From: Candidatus Tayloriibacteriota bacterium
GTDB lineage: Bacteria > Patescibacteriota > Minisyncoccia > Phycocordibacterales > PALSA-1337
NCBI GenBank assembly: GCA_026395105.1
Contig: JAPLZH010000063.1
Span: 1 to 24,039, forward strand
Length of the DNA stretch: 24,039 bases
Reading direction: 5' to 3'
Under the pieces are notes generated by a model. That model worked only from the letters and a program-made list of their open reading frames with translations, had not been told where the DNA came from and ran no database searches. Shown here piece by piece: positions 6,040 through 14,637 of the stretch. Positions within the stretch are counted from its first letter, which is position 1, and every line of letters begins with the position of its first letter. Position numbers and translations under genes: made by a program.

Positions 6040-6933
6040 TTTTTTCACATTTTCGGCAAAAAGATTTTCTCTAGAAATCCCATGCTCCGGTGCCGTTAAA
6101 GCATAAATGCTTCTTACTTCATAGGCGGTTAAAGCATGAGAATATATGGCTGAGTCATCTACGCTACCGTTTGCATCTAGTGTAGCTGAGTTTAAGCCTG
6201 CACCACCAATAATATAATTCGTATCACTTTGACTAATATTTAAGGCATAGTTACTAGCAGATGTTACGGTCTTAAATAATTGACCATTAATGTATAGTTT
6301 AGAGTTCATACCTTCGAAACTAACTGCTAGGTGGTACCATTTTCCAGATTCCAGTGAAAAAGTAGAAGGATTAAAAGTGCAACTTATAACGGAGGGCGTG
6401 CTAATACCGATATTATTATTTAATCCTCCATAACTAATTCCCACAGGGCATCCACCGCCTGCTCCAAGTATTACAGCATTAGTCGCTCCCGTCGTACCAT
6501 TCCATTTAAACCATGTCGAAAGGGTTATATTATCCCAATTCCTAGGAATTATACCAGTTCCATCAAGTTTCAAACCCTTACCTGTTCCACATAGAATGGC
6601 ATTCTTTGCATCCGGATAATATGAATTTGCATCACTAGTGCAGGCTGGTCCGTTTACCCAGGAGATTTTACTAGAGTCAAAGTTTCTCGTGGAATCTATA
6701 GGCTCAGCTGGAGATGAGGTGTCCCAGTTATCAAAGTCAAAATAGAAATATGCTCCTATATAAAAAGCGCGGTTATTATAAGTAGCAAAGCGCATCCCCG
6801 CCGCTATATCTGCTTTCCGTCTGGCACTACTCGTTGATGCGAAAATAATAGATGATAAAAAAGTTATCATAGAAATTACTACTAGTAATTCTACTAAAGT
6901 AAATCCTTTTTTATCTGTCGATAAATATAACAT
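6037..6933 (-). CDS. Type IV prepilin-like protein with a C-terminal LamG domain
   Basis: The 298-residue protein begins MLYLSTDKKGFTLVELLVVIS, a textbook prepilin signal: the short basic leader is cut after Gly, Phe is methylated and Glu5 is present. A helix of about 20 residues follows, continuing into SSARRKAD. Residues about 120-285 form a LamG / concanavalin-like jelly-roll: GTGKGLKLDGTG, ITLSTWFKWNG, GKWYHLAVSFEGMNSKLYINGQL, and DNGSVDDSAIYSHALTAYEVRSIY-like closing strands. Such domains bind sugars or protein. The fusion suggests a pilus- or surface-displayed binding protein. A TATAAT box ends seven bases before the ATG. gltX follows closely, but a functional link is unlikely. Confidence 0.88.
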   Translation of the reverse strand: MLYLSTDKKGFTLVELLVVISMITFLSSIIFASTSSARRKADIAAGMRFATYNNRAFYIGAYFYFDFDNWDTSSPAEPIDSTRNFDSSKISWVNGPACTSDANSYYPDAKNAILCGTGKGLKLDGTGIIPRNWDNITLSTWFKWNGTTGATNAVILGAGGGCPVGISYGGLNNNIGISTPSVISCTFNPSTFSLESGKWYHLAVSFEGMNSKLYINGQLFKTVTSASNYALNISQSDTNYIIGGAGLNSATLDANGSVDDSAIYSHALTAYEVRSIYALTAPEHGISRENLFAENVKK

Positions 6934-6940
6934 TGTATAT

Positions 6941-6946
6941 ATTATA
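6941..6946 (-). promoter_or_regulatory. Consensus -10 box of the prepilin gene (leaderless)
   Basis: A perfect TATAAT on the minus strand is separated from the ATG at 6933 by seven bases. The predicted start of transcription is the start codon itself. Confidence 0.5.
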
Positions 6947-6964
6947 GGCTCTATTAAGGCAAAA

Positions 6965-6993
6965 TGAAATACCCACTTTCAGTGGGTATTTCA
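6965..6993 (-). terminator. 13-bp perfect hairpin terminator after the DUF7282 gene
   Basis: Arms 6965-6977 and 6981-6993 are perfectly complementary around a three-base loop (GAAATACCCACT / AGTGGGTATTTC plus an outer T-A pair). In the leftward direction the stem is followed by ATTTTG. It separates the DUF7282 gene from the prepilin gene. Confidence 0.75.
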
Positions 6994-7018
6994 AAAAAAG
7001 TCTTTGTTTTCGTCTATT

Positions 7019-7525
7019 CTATCCTTTTGATTCTGTAATAGTGTCGCTAACTTTAAAACTTTGCATTATGATCTTTCCTGCATCATCACGTAGTGCTGAG
7101 TCTTTAGCATCATCATACTTCTGATCACCGACTACATCATCATGTAATACGGCATAGTAGGTTCCGCCATTTACTGTTTTTTCAGAAAGAGTGACCTGAC
7201 CAGCTGTAGTTCCTGCATCAAACCATTTTGATCCGATAACAGCTCCCGGAGCACCGTCATTATTCTTATTAATAACTACGAATCCCGGCTTAGCTATTTG
7301 GACCGTTGTTATATAAACCTTATCTCCAGGATACTGATCGCTAACGAGAATACGATTCTGTCCATTAGCCGGCTGATTTACAGCTACATTAGTGGATGGA
7401 GTTTCTCCTGATGGTGTAGAAGGACTCTTAAAAATAAAATACCCGATGATTCCGAGGACAATGACGATCACAAGTACCGTGACCCCTAACTGCCAAGGCT
7501 TCATGCCTGATGTTGATGGTTCCAT
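7019..7525 (-). CDS. Membrane-anchored DUF7282 domain protein
   Basis: The 168-residue protein has a short cytoplasmic tail, a membrane helix at about 12-32 (QLGVTVLVIVIVLGIIGYFIF) and a Ser/Thr/Pro linker. An external beta-rich domain follows: LVSDQ..GDKVYITTVQIAKPGFVVINKNNDGAPGAVIGSKWFDAG...TYYAVLHDDVVGDQKYDDAKDSALRDDAG. This pattern (Dq-G-V-GFVVI-G-VIG-YYAmLH-D) matches my memory of the DUF7282 family, known mainly from secreted archaeal and bacterial proteins without a proven function. The many acidic residues at the end could bind a metal. It has its own extended -10 promoter and its own terminator, so it is a single-gene unit. Confidence 0.7.
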   Translation of the reverse strand: MEPSTSGMKPWQLGVTVLVIVIVLGIIGYFIFKSPSTPSGETPSTNVAVNQPANGQNRILVSDQYPGDKVYITTVQIAKPGFVVINKNNDGAPGAVIGSKWFDAGTTAGQVTLSEKTVNGGTYYAVLHDDVVGDQKYDDAKDSALRDDAGKIIMQSFKVSDTITESKG

Positions 7526-7558
7526 ATTTTTTAATAAATTAGCTTAGTAACGGTGTTC

Positions 7559-7567
7559 ATTATAGCA
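7559..7567 (-). promoter_or_regulatory. Extended -10 promoter of the DUF7282 gene
   Basis: TGC-TATAAT on the minus strand is a perfect extended -10 box lying four bases beyond the murG stop codon. It predicts a leader of about 26 bases, so unlike many neighbours this gene would have a normal leader, yet no Shine-Dalgarno is visible. Confidence 0.5.
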
Positions 7568-7570
7568 CTT

Positions 7571-8698
7571 TTACTTTTCATGCTCAAGGGCAATGTCTAA
7601 TATCGCCTTTGCTATCTTCTCCGCAGCGTCTTTTTTAGCAAATCTATGGGCATTTAGAGCCATATTTTGCAAATCTGTGGGATTTGATAATAAGCGGTCT
7701 ATTTCGCCTTTTAGTATATGAGGAGCTAGATTTTTTTCTTCTATCATTATGCACGAACCTGTTCTAGTGTACGCTAATGCATTCTGAGTCTGATCTCTAC
7801 TGATAGCCTCGGGTATTGGAATAATTATGGATGGTATTCCCCAGCAAGCGATTTCAAAAATAGAGGAGCCTGCACGGGATATAACTAAGTTCGAAGCTCC
7901 AGCCGCCATTTCAGTTCCTAGGTCATTTAAATAATTAAATGGCTTATACCTCGAAGCATTCGGATTATCTTTAAGTATAGTATTTGCTATACCAGTTACT
8001 TCTGTAAAATTTACTACTCCAGTCTGGTGAATAATTTGATATTTTTCTAAAAGTTCAGGTAGTATACTTAAGATGGTTTCGTTTATTCTTTTCGAACCCT
8101 GTGAGCCACCGAGTATGAGAATTGTCGGCGTGTTTGCATTTAATTTTAAATATTCATGCGCGCCAAACTTTAAGGGTGCTATAATACCTTTTCGAACTGG
8201 ATTACCGGTCCATGCTACTTTATCCTTTGGAAAATACTGTGCTGCATCTGGCCATGAAATAGCTATCCTTTTTGCAAATTTACTAGCCCATAAATTCACG
8301 CGTCCAGGAACTGTGTCTGATTCATGAATGATTACTGGGATTTTAAAAAAACGAGCGGCAAATAAAACTGGAAAACTGACATATCCGCCTTTTGAAAAGA
8401 CTACATCAGGGTAAATAGAATATATCTTACTTAATGCTCCTAAAATTCCGTATCCGGTCTTAAAAAAGTCAAAAAAGTTTAAAATGGAAAAGTAGTTTCT
8501 CCTTTTTCCAGCGTAAATCTTTTCAAACTGAACATTATGATCATAGAGAGCACGGGCATCAAATTCTTCTGTGCCTAAATAATAGAGTTTAGGTTCTATG
8601 ACCTTTTCTTTTTTTATAACTTCTTCTAAGGCTTCTATGACAGCTACGATAGGATAAAAATGTCCCCCAGTTCCCCCACCTGTAAATAAGATTTTCAT
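7571..8698 (-). CDS. murG: UDP-GlcNAc:lipid I N-acetylglucosaminyltransferase MurG
   Basis: This 375-residue GT-B transferase converts lipid I to lipid II at the inner membrane face, the last cytoplasmic step of peptidoglycan synthesis. The N-terminal lipid I-binding loop TGGGTGGHFYP (6-16) is intact, followed by KGGYVSFPVLFAA and IIHESDTVPGRVN. The C-terminal nucleotide-sugar half holds ILGGSQGSKRINE and SRAGSSIFEIACWGIPSIIIPIP, which carries the Glu that contacts the UDP ribose. The ATG overlaps the end of ftsW by four bases (ATGA), a typical translational-coupling arrangement. With ftsW and the carboxypeptidase it forms a dcw-like remnant. Confidence 0.96.
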   Translation of the reverse strand: MKILFTGGGTGGHFYPIVAVIEALEEVIKKEKVIEPKLYYLGTEEFDARALYDHNVQFEKIYAGKRRNYFSILNFFDFFKTGYGILGALSKIYSIYPDVVFSKGGYVSFPVLFAARFFKIPVIIHESDTVPGRVNLWASKFAKRIAISWPDAAQYFPKDKVAWTGNPVRKGIIAPLKFGAHEYLKLNANTPTILILGGSQGSKRINETILSILPELLEKYQIIHQTGVVNFTEVTGIANTILKDNPNASRYKPFNYLNDLGTEMAAGASNLVISRAGSSIFEIACWGIPSIIIPIPEAISRDQTQNALAYTRTGSCIMIEEKNLAPHILKGEIDRLLSNPTDLQNMALNAHRFAKKDAAEKIAKAILDIALEHEK

Positions 8699-9792
8699 AT
8701 TTTTGTTCTTCTTTGTTTAGCTTTTGAAACATTAAGCACTATTCCCATTTCGGCTATGGCTATGGCGAGTGCTGTTCCGCCGTGACTTACGAATAAAAGT
8801 GGCATTCCGGATAGTGGAATTATGCCGAGCATTGCGGACATATTCATATATGACTCCACTGCTACCAGTATAACAATACCGACCACTATCAGTCTACCGA
8901 AGGAATCGGGGGCTTTAGTGGCTATCTTAAATCCTCTAATAACGAGGAAGAGATATGTAAGTACTAGGAGAATGGCACCGAGGAAGCCGAATTCTTCGCC
9001 AGCGACTGCAAAGATGGAATCACCCGTTGGTTCTGGTAAATAATTAAATTTCTGAACGCTTTGACCTAGACCTTTGCCGAAGGCGCCGCCAGAGCCGATA
9101 GCTATGAGCGACTGCTGAATCTGATAGGCGGCGCCCTGTGAATCCTTCGTCGGATTAATAAATGTTGTAACTCTTTGGAGAGCATATGGCCGAGTAATTA
9201 AAATACCGCCGAGAAAAAGTGCGCCGATTCCTAATAAAAGTAGAAGGTGTCGCCATTTCATGCCGGCACAGAAGACCATCACTACTCCAGTGCCTAAGAT
9301 TACGGCCATTGTATCTGTATCTTTTTGAATATACATGAGAATAGCCACCATAGAAGAGATAACTAGGAATGGTATAACGCCTTCTTTCAGGTTTTCGATT
9401 TTATCACGAGCCTTACTAATCCATGCAGCGAGATAAATAATATATGCTATTTTCAAAAGCTCTGATGGTTGGAATGTAAAGTTTTTGATCTGAATCCATC
9501 TTATAGCTCCTCCGTGCTCCATGCCGATTCCTGGAACTAAAATGATTAAATTTATTACAACTGCTCCGACAAGTATAAAAAAAGAAAACTTTTTCCAAAA
9601 AGTATATGGAACTTTATTAGCCGCAAACATTCCCATAAAACCGAAGAGTAGCCCCAGTCCCTGCATTATAAGGGTAGAATTCGTGCTGGTATCCTTTGCA
9701 AAAAGGCTAAGCGATGCAGAATAAAACATGAGAAAACCACCTGCCACTAGAAGAATTACTGTATAAAGAAAAGGTTTATCTGCCCCATTCAT
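8695..9792 (-). CDS. ftsW: SEDS-family glycosyltransferase FtsW
   Basis: The 365-residue polytopic membrane protein has about ten hydrophobic segments. SEDS proteins polymerise lipid II into glycan strands together with a class B PBP. Signatures are MEHGGAIRWIQIKNFTFQPSELLKIAYIIYLA (around 90-120), QKDTDTMAVILGTGVVMVFCAG, and the long extracellular loop with AYQIQQSLIAIGSGGAFGKGLGQSVQK and PEPTGDSIFAVAGEEFGFLGA. FtsW is preferred over RodA because murG is translationally coupled to it, but sequence alone does not separate them firmly. Its start overlaps the upstream carboxypeptidase gene by 17 bases. No class B PBP gene is visible nearby. Confidence 0.92.
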   Translation of the reverse strand: MNGADKPFLYTVILLVAGGFLMFYSASLSLFAKDTSTNSTLIMQGLGLLFGFMGMFAANKVPYTFWKKFSFFILVGAVVINLIILVPGIGMEHGGAIRWIQIKNFTFQPSELLKIAYIIYLAAWISKARDKIENLKEGVIPFLVISSMVAILMYIQKDTDTMAVILGTGVVMVFCAGMKWRHLLLLLGIGALFLGGILITRPYALQRVTTFINPTKDSQGAAYQIQQSLIAIGSGGAFGKGLGQSVQKFNYLPEPTGDSIFAVAGEEFGFLGAILLVLTYLFLVIRGFKIATKAPDSFGRLIVVGIVILVAVESYMNMSAMLGIIPLSGMPLLFVSHGGTALAIAIAEMGIVLNVSKAKQRRTKI

Positions 9793-10615
9793 ATGATTCT
9801 TTGACCCAGTTAAGAAGAGTCCTCATATCATTATCTCTATTATCTGACCTTAATACAACGTTGATAAGTATAAAATCTGGATTCGGACTCTCCGTAATGA
9901 GTAAAAGCGCCTGTTTTGCCCCTTTCGTCTCACCTGTTTTCCCGCCGAGCACTCGCCATGGAACTGATGGATCAGTTAGCATTTTATCTGTACTTTCTAT
10001 TCCACCGTATCTCGGAGTTAGTGTGATAATAAAAAGATTATATTTTGTAAAAATTAATTTCGCGATTTTCACTAAGTCATTTGCGGTGGAAGTATTTCCG
10101 CCGAGGGCATCTAAGCCTGTCAGATTTCTAAAGGTAGTTGATGTGGCCCCGACTCCTTTTGCTAACTTATTCATCTGTGCTAAAAGTGTGCTCGTGCCAA
10201 AGATTCCAGCTAATTTCGTGGCTGAATCATTATCAGATATGATGAGAAGCGGGAAAAATATCTCTCGCACTCTGAATATTTTTCCACTTTCATCTGCAGT
10301 CGCTAAATCCTCTGACGCAGCAGCGGTCATGATTTTAGTTATGCTGGCTATAGGTTTTTCTTCATCTGGATTTTTGCTATAAAGAGTTATTTCTTTGCCT
10401 GTCTTTCTATTCCATAAAACAGAAACAGAGCTTTCGGCGCTTAAAATAGGCAGTTTAATTCCAGCTTTCAGGACTGGATTATTTGAGGTAATGTTCCTTC
10501 TAGTCGGGGTCTTTTGAGGATTTGAGCTTAGGTAAGATAAAAGAAAAATCGATATGATTAAGATAATAAAAAGCAAAAAAATAAATAACCAAATTAATTT
10601 ATTTATTTTCAACAT
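9776..10615 (-). CDS. S11-family D-alanyl-D-alanine carboxypeptidase (PBP5-like)
   Basis: This 279-residue enzyme trims the terminal D-Ala from peptidoglycan stem peptides outside the membrane. An N-terminal hydrophobic anchor (about 8-29) is followed by a linker. The penicilloyl-serine hydrolase fold has all three active-site motifs: Ser91-x-x-Lys94 (IASITKIMTA), Ser127-Asp-Asn129 (ISDNDSA) and Lys226-Thr-Gly228 (LGGKTGETKGAKQ). The C-terminal beta domain and amphipathic helix of classical PBP5 are missing, so this is a short form anchored at the N-terminus, not the C-terminus. It overlaps scpB by 17 bases upstream and ftsW by 17 bases downstream, so it sits inside the same operon. Confidence 0.88.
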   Translation of the reverse strand: MLKINKLIWLFIFLLFIILIISIFLLSYLSSNPQKTPTRRNITSNNPVLKAGIKLPILSAESSVSVLWNRKTGKEITLYSKNPDEEKPIASITKIMTAAASEDLATADESGKIFRVREIFFPLLIISDNDSATKLAGIFGTSTLLAQMNKLAKGVGATSTTFRNLTGLDALGGNTSTANDLVKIAKLIFTKYNLFIITLTPRYGGIESTDKMLTDPSVPWRVLGGKTGETKGAKQALLLITESPNPDFILINVVLRSDNRDNDMRTLLNWVKESYEWGR

Positions 10616-11132
10616 GTTCGAAGGCGTCTAATTCTCCTTTAATTTTTGTATATTCTGGTAAGTCTTCTATCTTAGAGATTCCTAAATGAGAAAGTAAATT
10701 AAAAGTAGTTTTATATAAGAAACTTCGGCTATCATTCGGATTAGAAACTCTCTCTATTAGTCCGCGCACCAAAAGATTTCGTAAAATAAACTGAGAATTC
10801 ACTCCGCGAATATAGTCTATACCCGCTCTGGTTAATGGTCCTTTGTATAAGATAATAGTTAAAGTTTCTAACCCTGCTTTTCCGAGATCACGAATCAGTT
10901 CTTCTTTTGTAAGTTTTTCTATAATTTCTGAAACCTCTCGGCATGTCATTATTTGCACTTCATCTTCTAGTCTGGCGAGTGTAAGACCGCTTCCAGAAAG
11001 CCTACTTTCTAAGGCTAAGAGCGCAGAGGTGATTTCCTCTTCGCTTTTCTCTAGTATTTCAGCTAATCTTTTCTTTTTTAAGGGTTCACCTTTCCAGAAA
11101 AGAATGGCCTCCATTTTCGCGTCTAAATTCAT
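10599..11132 (-). CDS. scpB: Segregation and condensation protein ScpB
   Basis: The 177-residue protein is one of the two non-SMC subunits of bacterial condensin. It dimerises and holds the central part of ScpA at the SMC heads during chromosome compaction. The usual pair of winged-helix domains is visible: MEAILFWKGEPLKKKRLAEIL...ALLALESRL, and ETLTIILYKGPLTRAGIDYIRGVNSQFILRNLLVRGLIERVSNPNDSRSFLYKTT, the family's best-conserved stretch. The ATG at 11132 lies 18 bases after the scpA stop. A perfect TATAAT ends six bases before it, so scpB can be read separately as a leaderless transcript as well as from scpA. Confidence 0.93.
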   Translation of the reverse strand: MNLDAKMEAILFWKGEPLKKKRLAEILEKSEEEITSALLALESRLSGSGLTLARLEDEVQIMTCREVSEIIEKLTKEELIRDLGKAGLETLTIILYKGPLTRAGIDYIRGVNSQFILRNLLVRGLIERVSNPNDSRSFLYKTTFNLLSHLGISKIEDLPEYTKIKGELDAFEHVENK

Positions 11133-11138
11133 GTGTTA

Positions 11139-11144
11139 ATTATA
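11139..11144 (-). promoter_or_regulatory. Consensus -10 box of scpB (leaderless)
   Basis: TATAAT on the minus strand, then six bases (TAACAC), then the scpB ATG. It lies in the 18-base gap after scpA. Confidence 0.45.
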
Positions 11145-11150
11145 TAAAAA

Positions 11151-11873
11151 TTATCCGTACCTGGGAACACTGACATCATGTGTTTCCATCTGAATATCAT
11201 CGAAATGTTTTTCCTGAGAGACATGAATAATTCCCTCTTTAACTAATTCGAGCATTGCGAGGAAGCTTACTATAACATTTACCCTCTCTGCTTTATGTGA
11301 GGAGGAAAATTCTCTAAAACTCATTTTCAAACTTTTTTGCACACGCTCTGTCAGGCTGTCGATCATCTCCTCTAAACTAATAACCTTCTTAACTATAGTC
11401 TGTGGCAAAACTTCTTTTTTCGGCAGTGCCTGAAGTACGCGCTTTACTGCTTCTAGTAGGTTCACAATATTCATAGAATCATCTGGGGCAAAGACAGGCT
11501 CTAGTTTTCGACTCTCCGCTCCGAAAAGAACATTTTTGCCGAAAAGTGGGGCGAGCATGAGAGACGCATCCTTTATTTTTTTATAAATATTCAGGCGCTT
11601 TTCTAGGTCTTCTATACTTCCCTTCTCATCATCAGTGAGTGTGAGCGAAGGCAAAAGGGACTTCGATTTTATAAGAAGAAGTGTGGAGGCGATGAGAATA
11701 AAATCCGCGCTTTCGCCTATCGGAAACCTTTCAAACTTTTTAATATGCTCTATGTACTCGTCCGCTACTTTAGAAAGTGAGACGTCGTTTATAAAGAATT
11801 TTCTTTTTTCTATAAGGTCGAGGAGGAGGTCTAGTGGTCCTTCAAATTTTTCAGTTTTAACAGTAAATAACAT
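11151..11873 (-). CDS. scpA: Segregation and condensation protein ScpA
   Basis: This 240-residue kleisin bridges the two SMC heads in condensin. The start MLFTVKTEKFEGPLDLLLDLIEKRKFFINDVSLSKVADEYIEHI is the classical N-terminal SMC-neck-binding segment (FEGPLDLLLxLI). ADFILIASTLLLIKSKSLLP follows, then a variable middle that binds ScpB, and a C-terminal winged helix (ERVNVIVSFLAMLELVKEGIIHVSQEKHFDDIQM). Length is normal. TGC-TAGAAT, an extended -10, ends six bases before the ATG, so this gene appears to start the scpA-scpB-carboxypeptidase-ftsW-murG unit as a leaderless mRNA. The coupling of condensin with wall synthesis suggests coordinated expression for division. Confidence 0.94.
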   Translation of the reverse strand: MLFTVKTEKFEGPLDLLLDLIEKRKFFINDVSLSKVADEYIEHIKKFERFPIGESADFILIASTLLLIKSKSLLPSLTLTDDEKGSIEDLEKRLNIYKKIKDASLMLAPLFGKNVLFGAESRKLEPVFAPDDSMNIVNLLEAVKRVLQALPKKEVLPQTIVKKVISLEEMIDSLTERVQKSLKMSFREFSSSHKAERVNVIVSFLAMLELVKEGIIHVSQEKHFDDIQMETHDVSVPRYG

Positions 11874-11879
11874 TCTAAT

Positions 11880-11888
11880 ATTCTAGCA
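11880..11888 (-). promoter_or_regulatory. Extended -10 promoter of scpA (leaderless)
   Basis: TGC-TAGAAT on the minus strand, six bases, ATG at 11873. It falls in the 25-base gap after the large LamG gene and probably drives the division-wall-condensin operon. Confidence 0.5.
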
Positions 11889-11898
11889 CGAATAGAAA

Positions 11899-14634
11899 TT
11901 ACCTGGCCATGTATATTTCTCTGACTTCTTCGGCGGTTTTAGCTTCGTTGTAGAGACGGATGTTGTCCATTTGACCTTCAAAAAAGTAATTATATGTATG
12001 TGCACCTACTGTACTGATAATGTCGTCATAAGCCCCTATTTGAATATTTCCAACATTATTCATTATTGGAGGGACTGAATTACTAGTTCCACAAACATTT
12101 CCATCAATATATAAAGTCGCAACATTTGGCGTACCATTTATTTGTGTGGCGACGATATTATGCCATTCTCCAGTAGTTGGGGGCGTACATTGAGCGAAAT
12201 TATAATTATATGTAGAATTGGAAGCTCCTCTCCATTTCAAAAGACCTCCTTCAAAGAAAAGATTCCATTCCCCATTAACATTTCCACGGCTTACAATGAA
12301 CATGGCTCCATTATAATTTAATGATTTTACCCACGCGGAAACTGTAATACTGCCACCCACAAAGTTTTTTGACATTGGGATAACGACGTATTGATAATTT
12401 CCATTAAAGTTAATAGCATTACCACTTACGCCAGCCGACCGCGGAAGTGCAGTAACTACTCCGGCATTATATGTAGTTCCCGTTAAATTATTACCGGACG
12501 AATCAGCTACAGCTGAGCCAGAACTTTCATCAAAAGTCCAGTATCCAAAAGGCTGATTTACTGAACCAGAAGAAGAATATTTCTTTAAAGCTTTTAAACC
12601 TGTAGAAGGAGAATTTATTATAACTTTTGTGGCCAAAGGATCATTGGCATCGACTAGCTGTATTCCATGAACTACCCCTTCTTTTGCGATTCGTAACCGC
12701 GATGTTGATCCATTATTTTTTTCAACTGCTATATTAACTATATCAGGGATCGCTGTGGTACCCTGATTAACCTTTAAACCTATGTCAGCGTCTGTGGTGG
12801 CTACAGAAGGAACTGTCGTCGTGGCTATCATTGTGTAAGATCCTATACCATAACCAAATTTCATTTTAAATACCGCTGTTATGGTGTATGTTCCGGGTGA
12901 AAAATACACCGTATGTGTATCGTAATTCGTAAAATGAGGATCATATGCACCGCCACCTACATAATTTACGGTTTGATTTAAGGAATCACTGGATGAATTT
13001 ATAATTGTACTGTCATAATCATATTCTATAATATTATGACTATCTTTAATACTTAAAGTGTAACTAGTATCAGCCCTCGCCTGATTTCCACACGCCTGCC
13101 AACTAGCACTTTCAGATATATTTATAGGTACAGCATTCCCCGCTATGGCATTTGTTGGTGCATCTAAATTCACGTAAGCAGTTCTACTCTCAACACTATC
13201 CAAAGGATTACGTACTGTAAAACTATCTGCCCTCGCTGTATTTGCCATAGATAAGCACCCAGCGATAAGTATTGGGACAAATAGAGCTAATACTTTTACA
13301 CCGGCTTTCTTTCTATTATTCATCAGGATGATTAGGAAAATGGAAATAAGAATAAAAGCTATGGTAAATACGATGATATATACACTATTTTGTTTAGAAC
13401 TTACCTCGCTCGGTATTTTATAATTATTATTAACGAGAGATGTTATAGCCCCATTCGCATCTTGCGCTTTGACATCGATTTTGGTCGTGAAGCCATTACA
13501 GTCTTTTTTCATGATTGCATTAAGATTGATCGTTTGTGCCTGAGAAGCGGGCGGTGTAAATGAAATAGGATCAATGCATGCTACGCCACTCAAATCAGTT
13601 ATCGATAGAGCCCCCATAAGCTTCTGAGACGCTGAGGTTGTGGAGTTTTTCCAGTCAAATCTAGAATCAGGAAATCGATCAGCCCTAGGTGACCATATGA
13701 TGTCTATCTTCGCAGTTTCTCCTTTATCATATGAGGTCTTGTCGGTGTTTATCATATTTACTGTGCCACTATCACCTCTTACTACATAATGGAGGACGAC
13801 ATTATTCGATATAAGCGAAGAGCTAATGTCTGAGAGTGAAAAAGATGAATCGTATGCTTGGGGAGTGTCGACTAACGGCACATTAACTTTAATAAGAGAA
13901 GCTCCTTGGGCTATTGATATAGCATCATTTTTTTGGCTGTTCACCATTTTGCCGCTAATCGACCTTTCGTAAGAATCAAATTTTGGTATGAGGTTAAGGC
14001 TTTTATTTGATGTGTTTGAAACTTTACAGTTAATAAACAAATTTTCACCCGTTCCGAGGTCAACTCCCTGGAGTAATGTGTATTTGGTGTTTTTGTCTTT
14101 TGTATTTATTGAATCTATGGTGAGATAACAAGACCTCATGGCGACGCTTGTCTTTGCTTTTGGTACATCTATACCCTGTAATAAAAATCCAACTGCCAAA
14201 AGAACTCCACTAGAATTTTGTGCTTTGACAAATACATTTAATTTGCCTGATAAATAATCTGGCACTATTTCTTCAATACTTTTATGAACAAAAGTATTGA
14301 CATTCAAATAGACATCCTCATTATAAATAAAAGTCTTTTCTGTATTAGCAGAGTCGCTCAAAGAGAGGCTGTAATTAACACCAATTTGATTTTTTAGTGT
14401 ATCTATTAAGTCAAAATCAACCTTAATTTTCCTAGTGTTTTTGTCAAAATTAACAATGAGATTCTTAATGGATGTTTTAGCTATTACTTCCATCTGGACA
14501 GGAGTAGAAGAAGCGGGTGGCTGAACATCTGCACCATAAGCCTTATTATTAAAGCTAAAGGCTAGAGTAAATAAAAGTACTGTACACAAAAACACGATGA
14601 ACTTACTAAATTTTTTATTTATTTTCATTTTCAT
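11899..14634 (-). CDS. Large exported surface protein with internal membrane hairpin and C-terminal LamG domain
   Basis: The 911-residue protein starts with a signal sequence (MKMKINKKFSKFIVFLCTVLLFTLAFSF..). About 380 residues of beta-rich extracellular sequence follow. A membrane helix (SVYIIVFTIAFILISIFLIIL, about 417-437), a short basic loop (MNNRKKAGVK from Met438) and a second hydrophobic stretch with a lipobox-like LIAGC come next. Another beta-rich region follows, ending in a LamG domain at about 690-910 (FGYWTFDESSGSAVADSSG, NFVGGSITVSAWVKS, GEWHNIVATQI, ATLYIDGNVCG, FEGQMDNIRLYNEAKTAEEVREIY). The sequence from Met438 would be a complete lipoprotein signal if read alone, so this may be a fusion of two secreted proteins. 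It is probably an adhesin or binding protein. It lies three bases after the small exported gene upstream. Confidence 0.8.
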   Translation of the reverse strand: MKMKINKKFSKFIVFLCTVLLFTLAFSFNNKAYGADVQPPASSTPVQMEVIAKTSIKNLIVNFDKNTRKIKVDFDLIDTLKNQIGVNYSLSLSDSANTEKTFIYNEDVYLNVNTFVHKSIEEIVPDYLSGKLNVFVKAQNSSGVLLAVGFLLQGIDVPKAKTSVAMRSCYLTIDSINTKDKNTKYTLLQGVDLGTGENLFINCKVSNTSNKSLNLIPKFDSYERSISGKMVNSQKNDAISIAQGASLIKVNVPLVDTPQAYDSSFSLSDISSSLISNNVVLHYVVRGDSGTVNMINTDKTSYDKGETAKIDIIWSPRADRFPDSRFDWKNSTTSASQKLMGALSITDLSGVACIDPISFTPPASQAQTINLNAIMKKDCNGFTTKIDVKAQDANGAITSLVNNNYKIPSEVSSKQNSVYIIVFTIAFILISIFLIILMNNRKKAGVKVLALFVPILIAGCLSMANTARADSFTVRNPLDSVESRTAYVNLDAPTNAIAGNAVPINISESASWQACGNQARADTSYTLSIKDSHNIIEYDYDSTIINSSSDSLNQTVNYVGGGAYDPHFTNYDTHTVYFSPGTYTITAVFKMKFGYGIGSYTMIATTTVPSVATTDADIGLKVNQGTTAIPDIVNIAVEKNNGSTSRLRIAKEGVVHGIQLVDANDPLATKVIINSPSTGLKALKKYSSSGSVNQPFGYWTFDESSGSAVADSSGNNLTGTTYNAGVVTALPRSAGVSGNAINFNGNYQYVVIPMSKNFVGGSITVSAWVKSLNYNGAMFIVSRGNVNGEWNLFFEGGLLKWRGASNSTYNYNFAQCTPPTTGEWHNIVATQINGTPNVATLYIDGNVCGTSNSVPPIMNNVGNIQIGAYDDIISTVGAHTYNYFFEGQMDNIRLYNEAKTAEEVREIYMAR

Positions 14635-14637
14635 GGA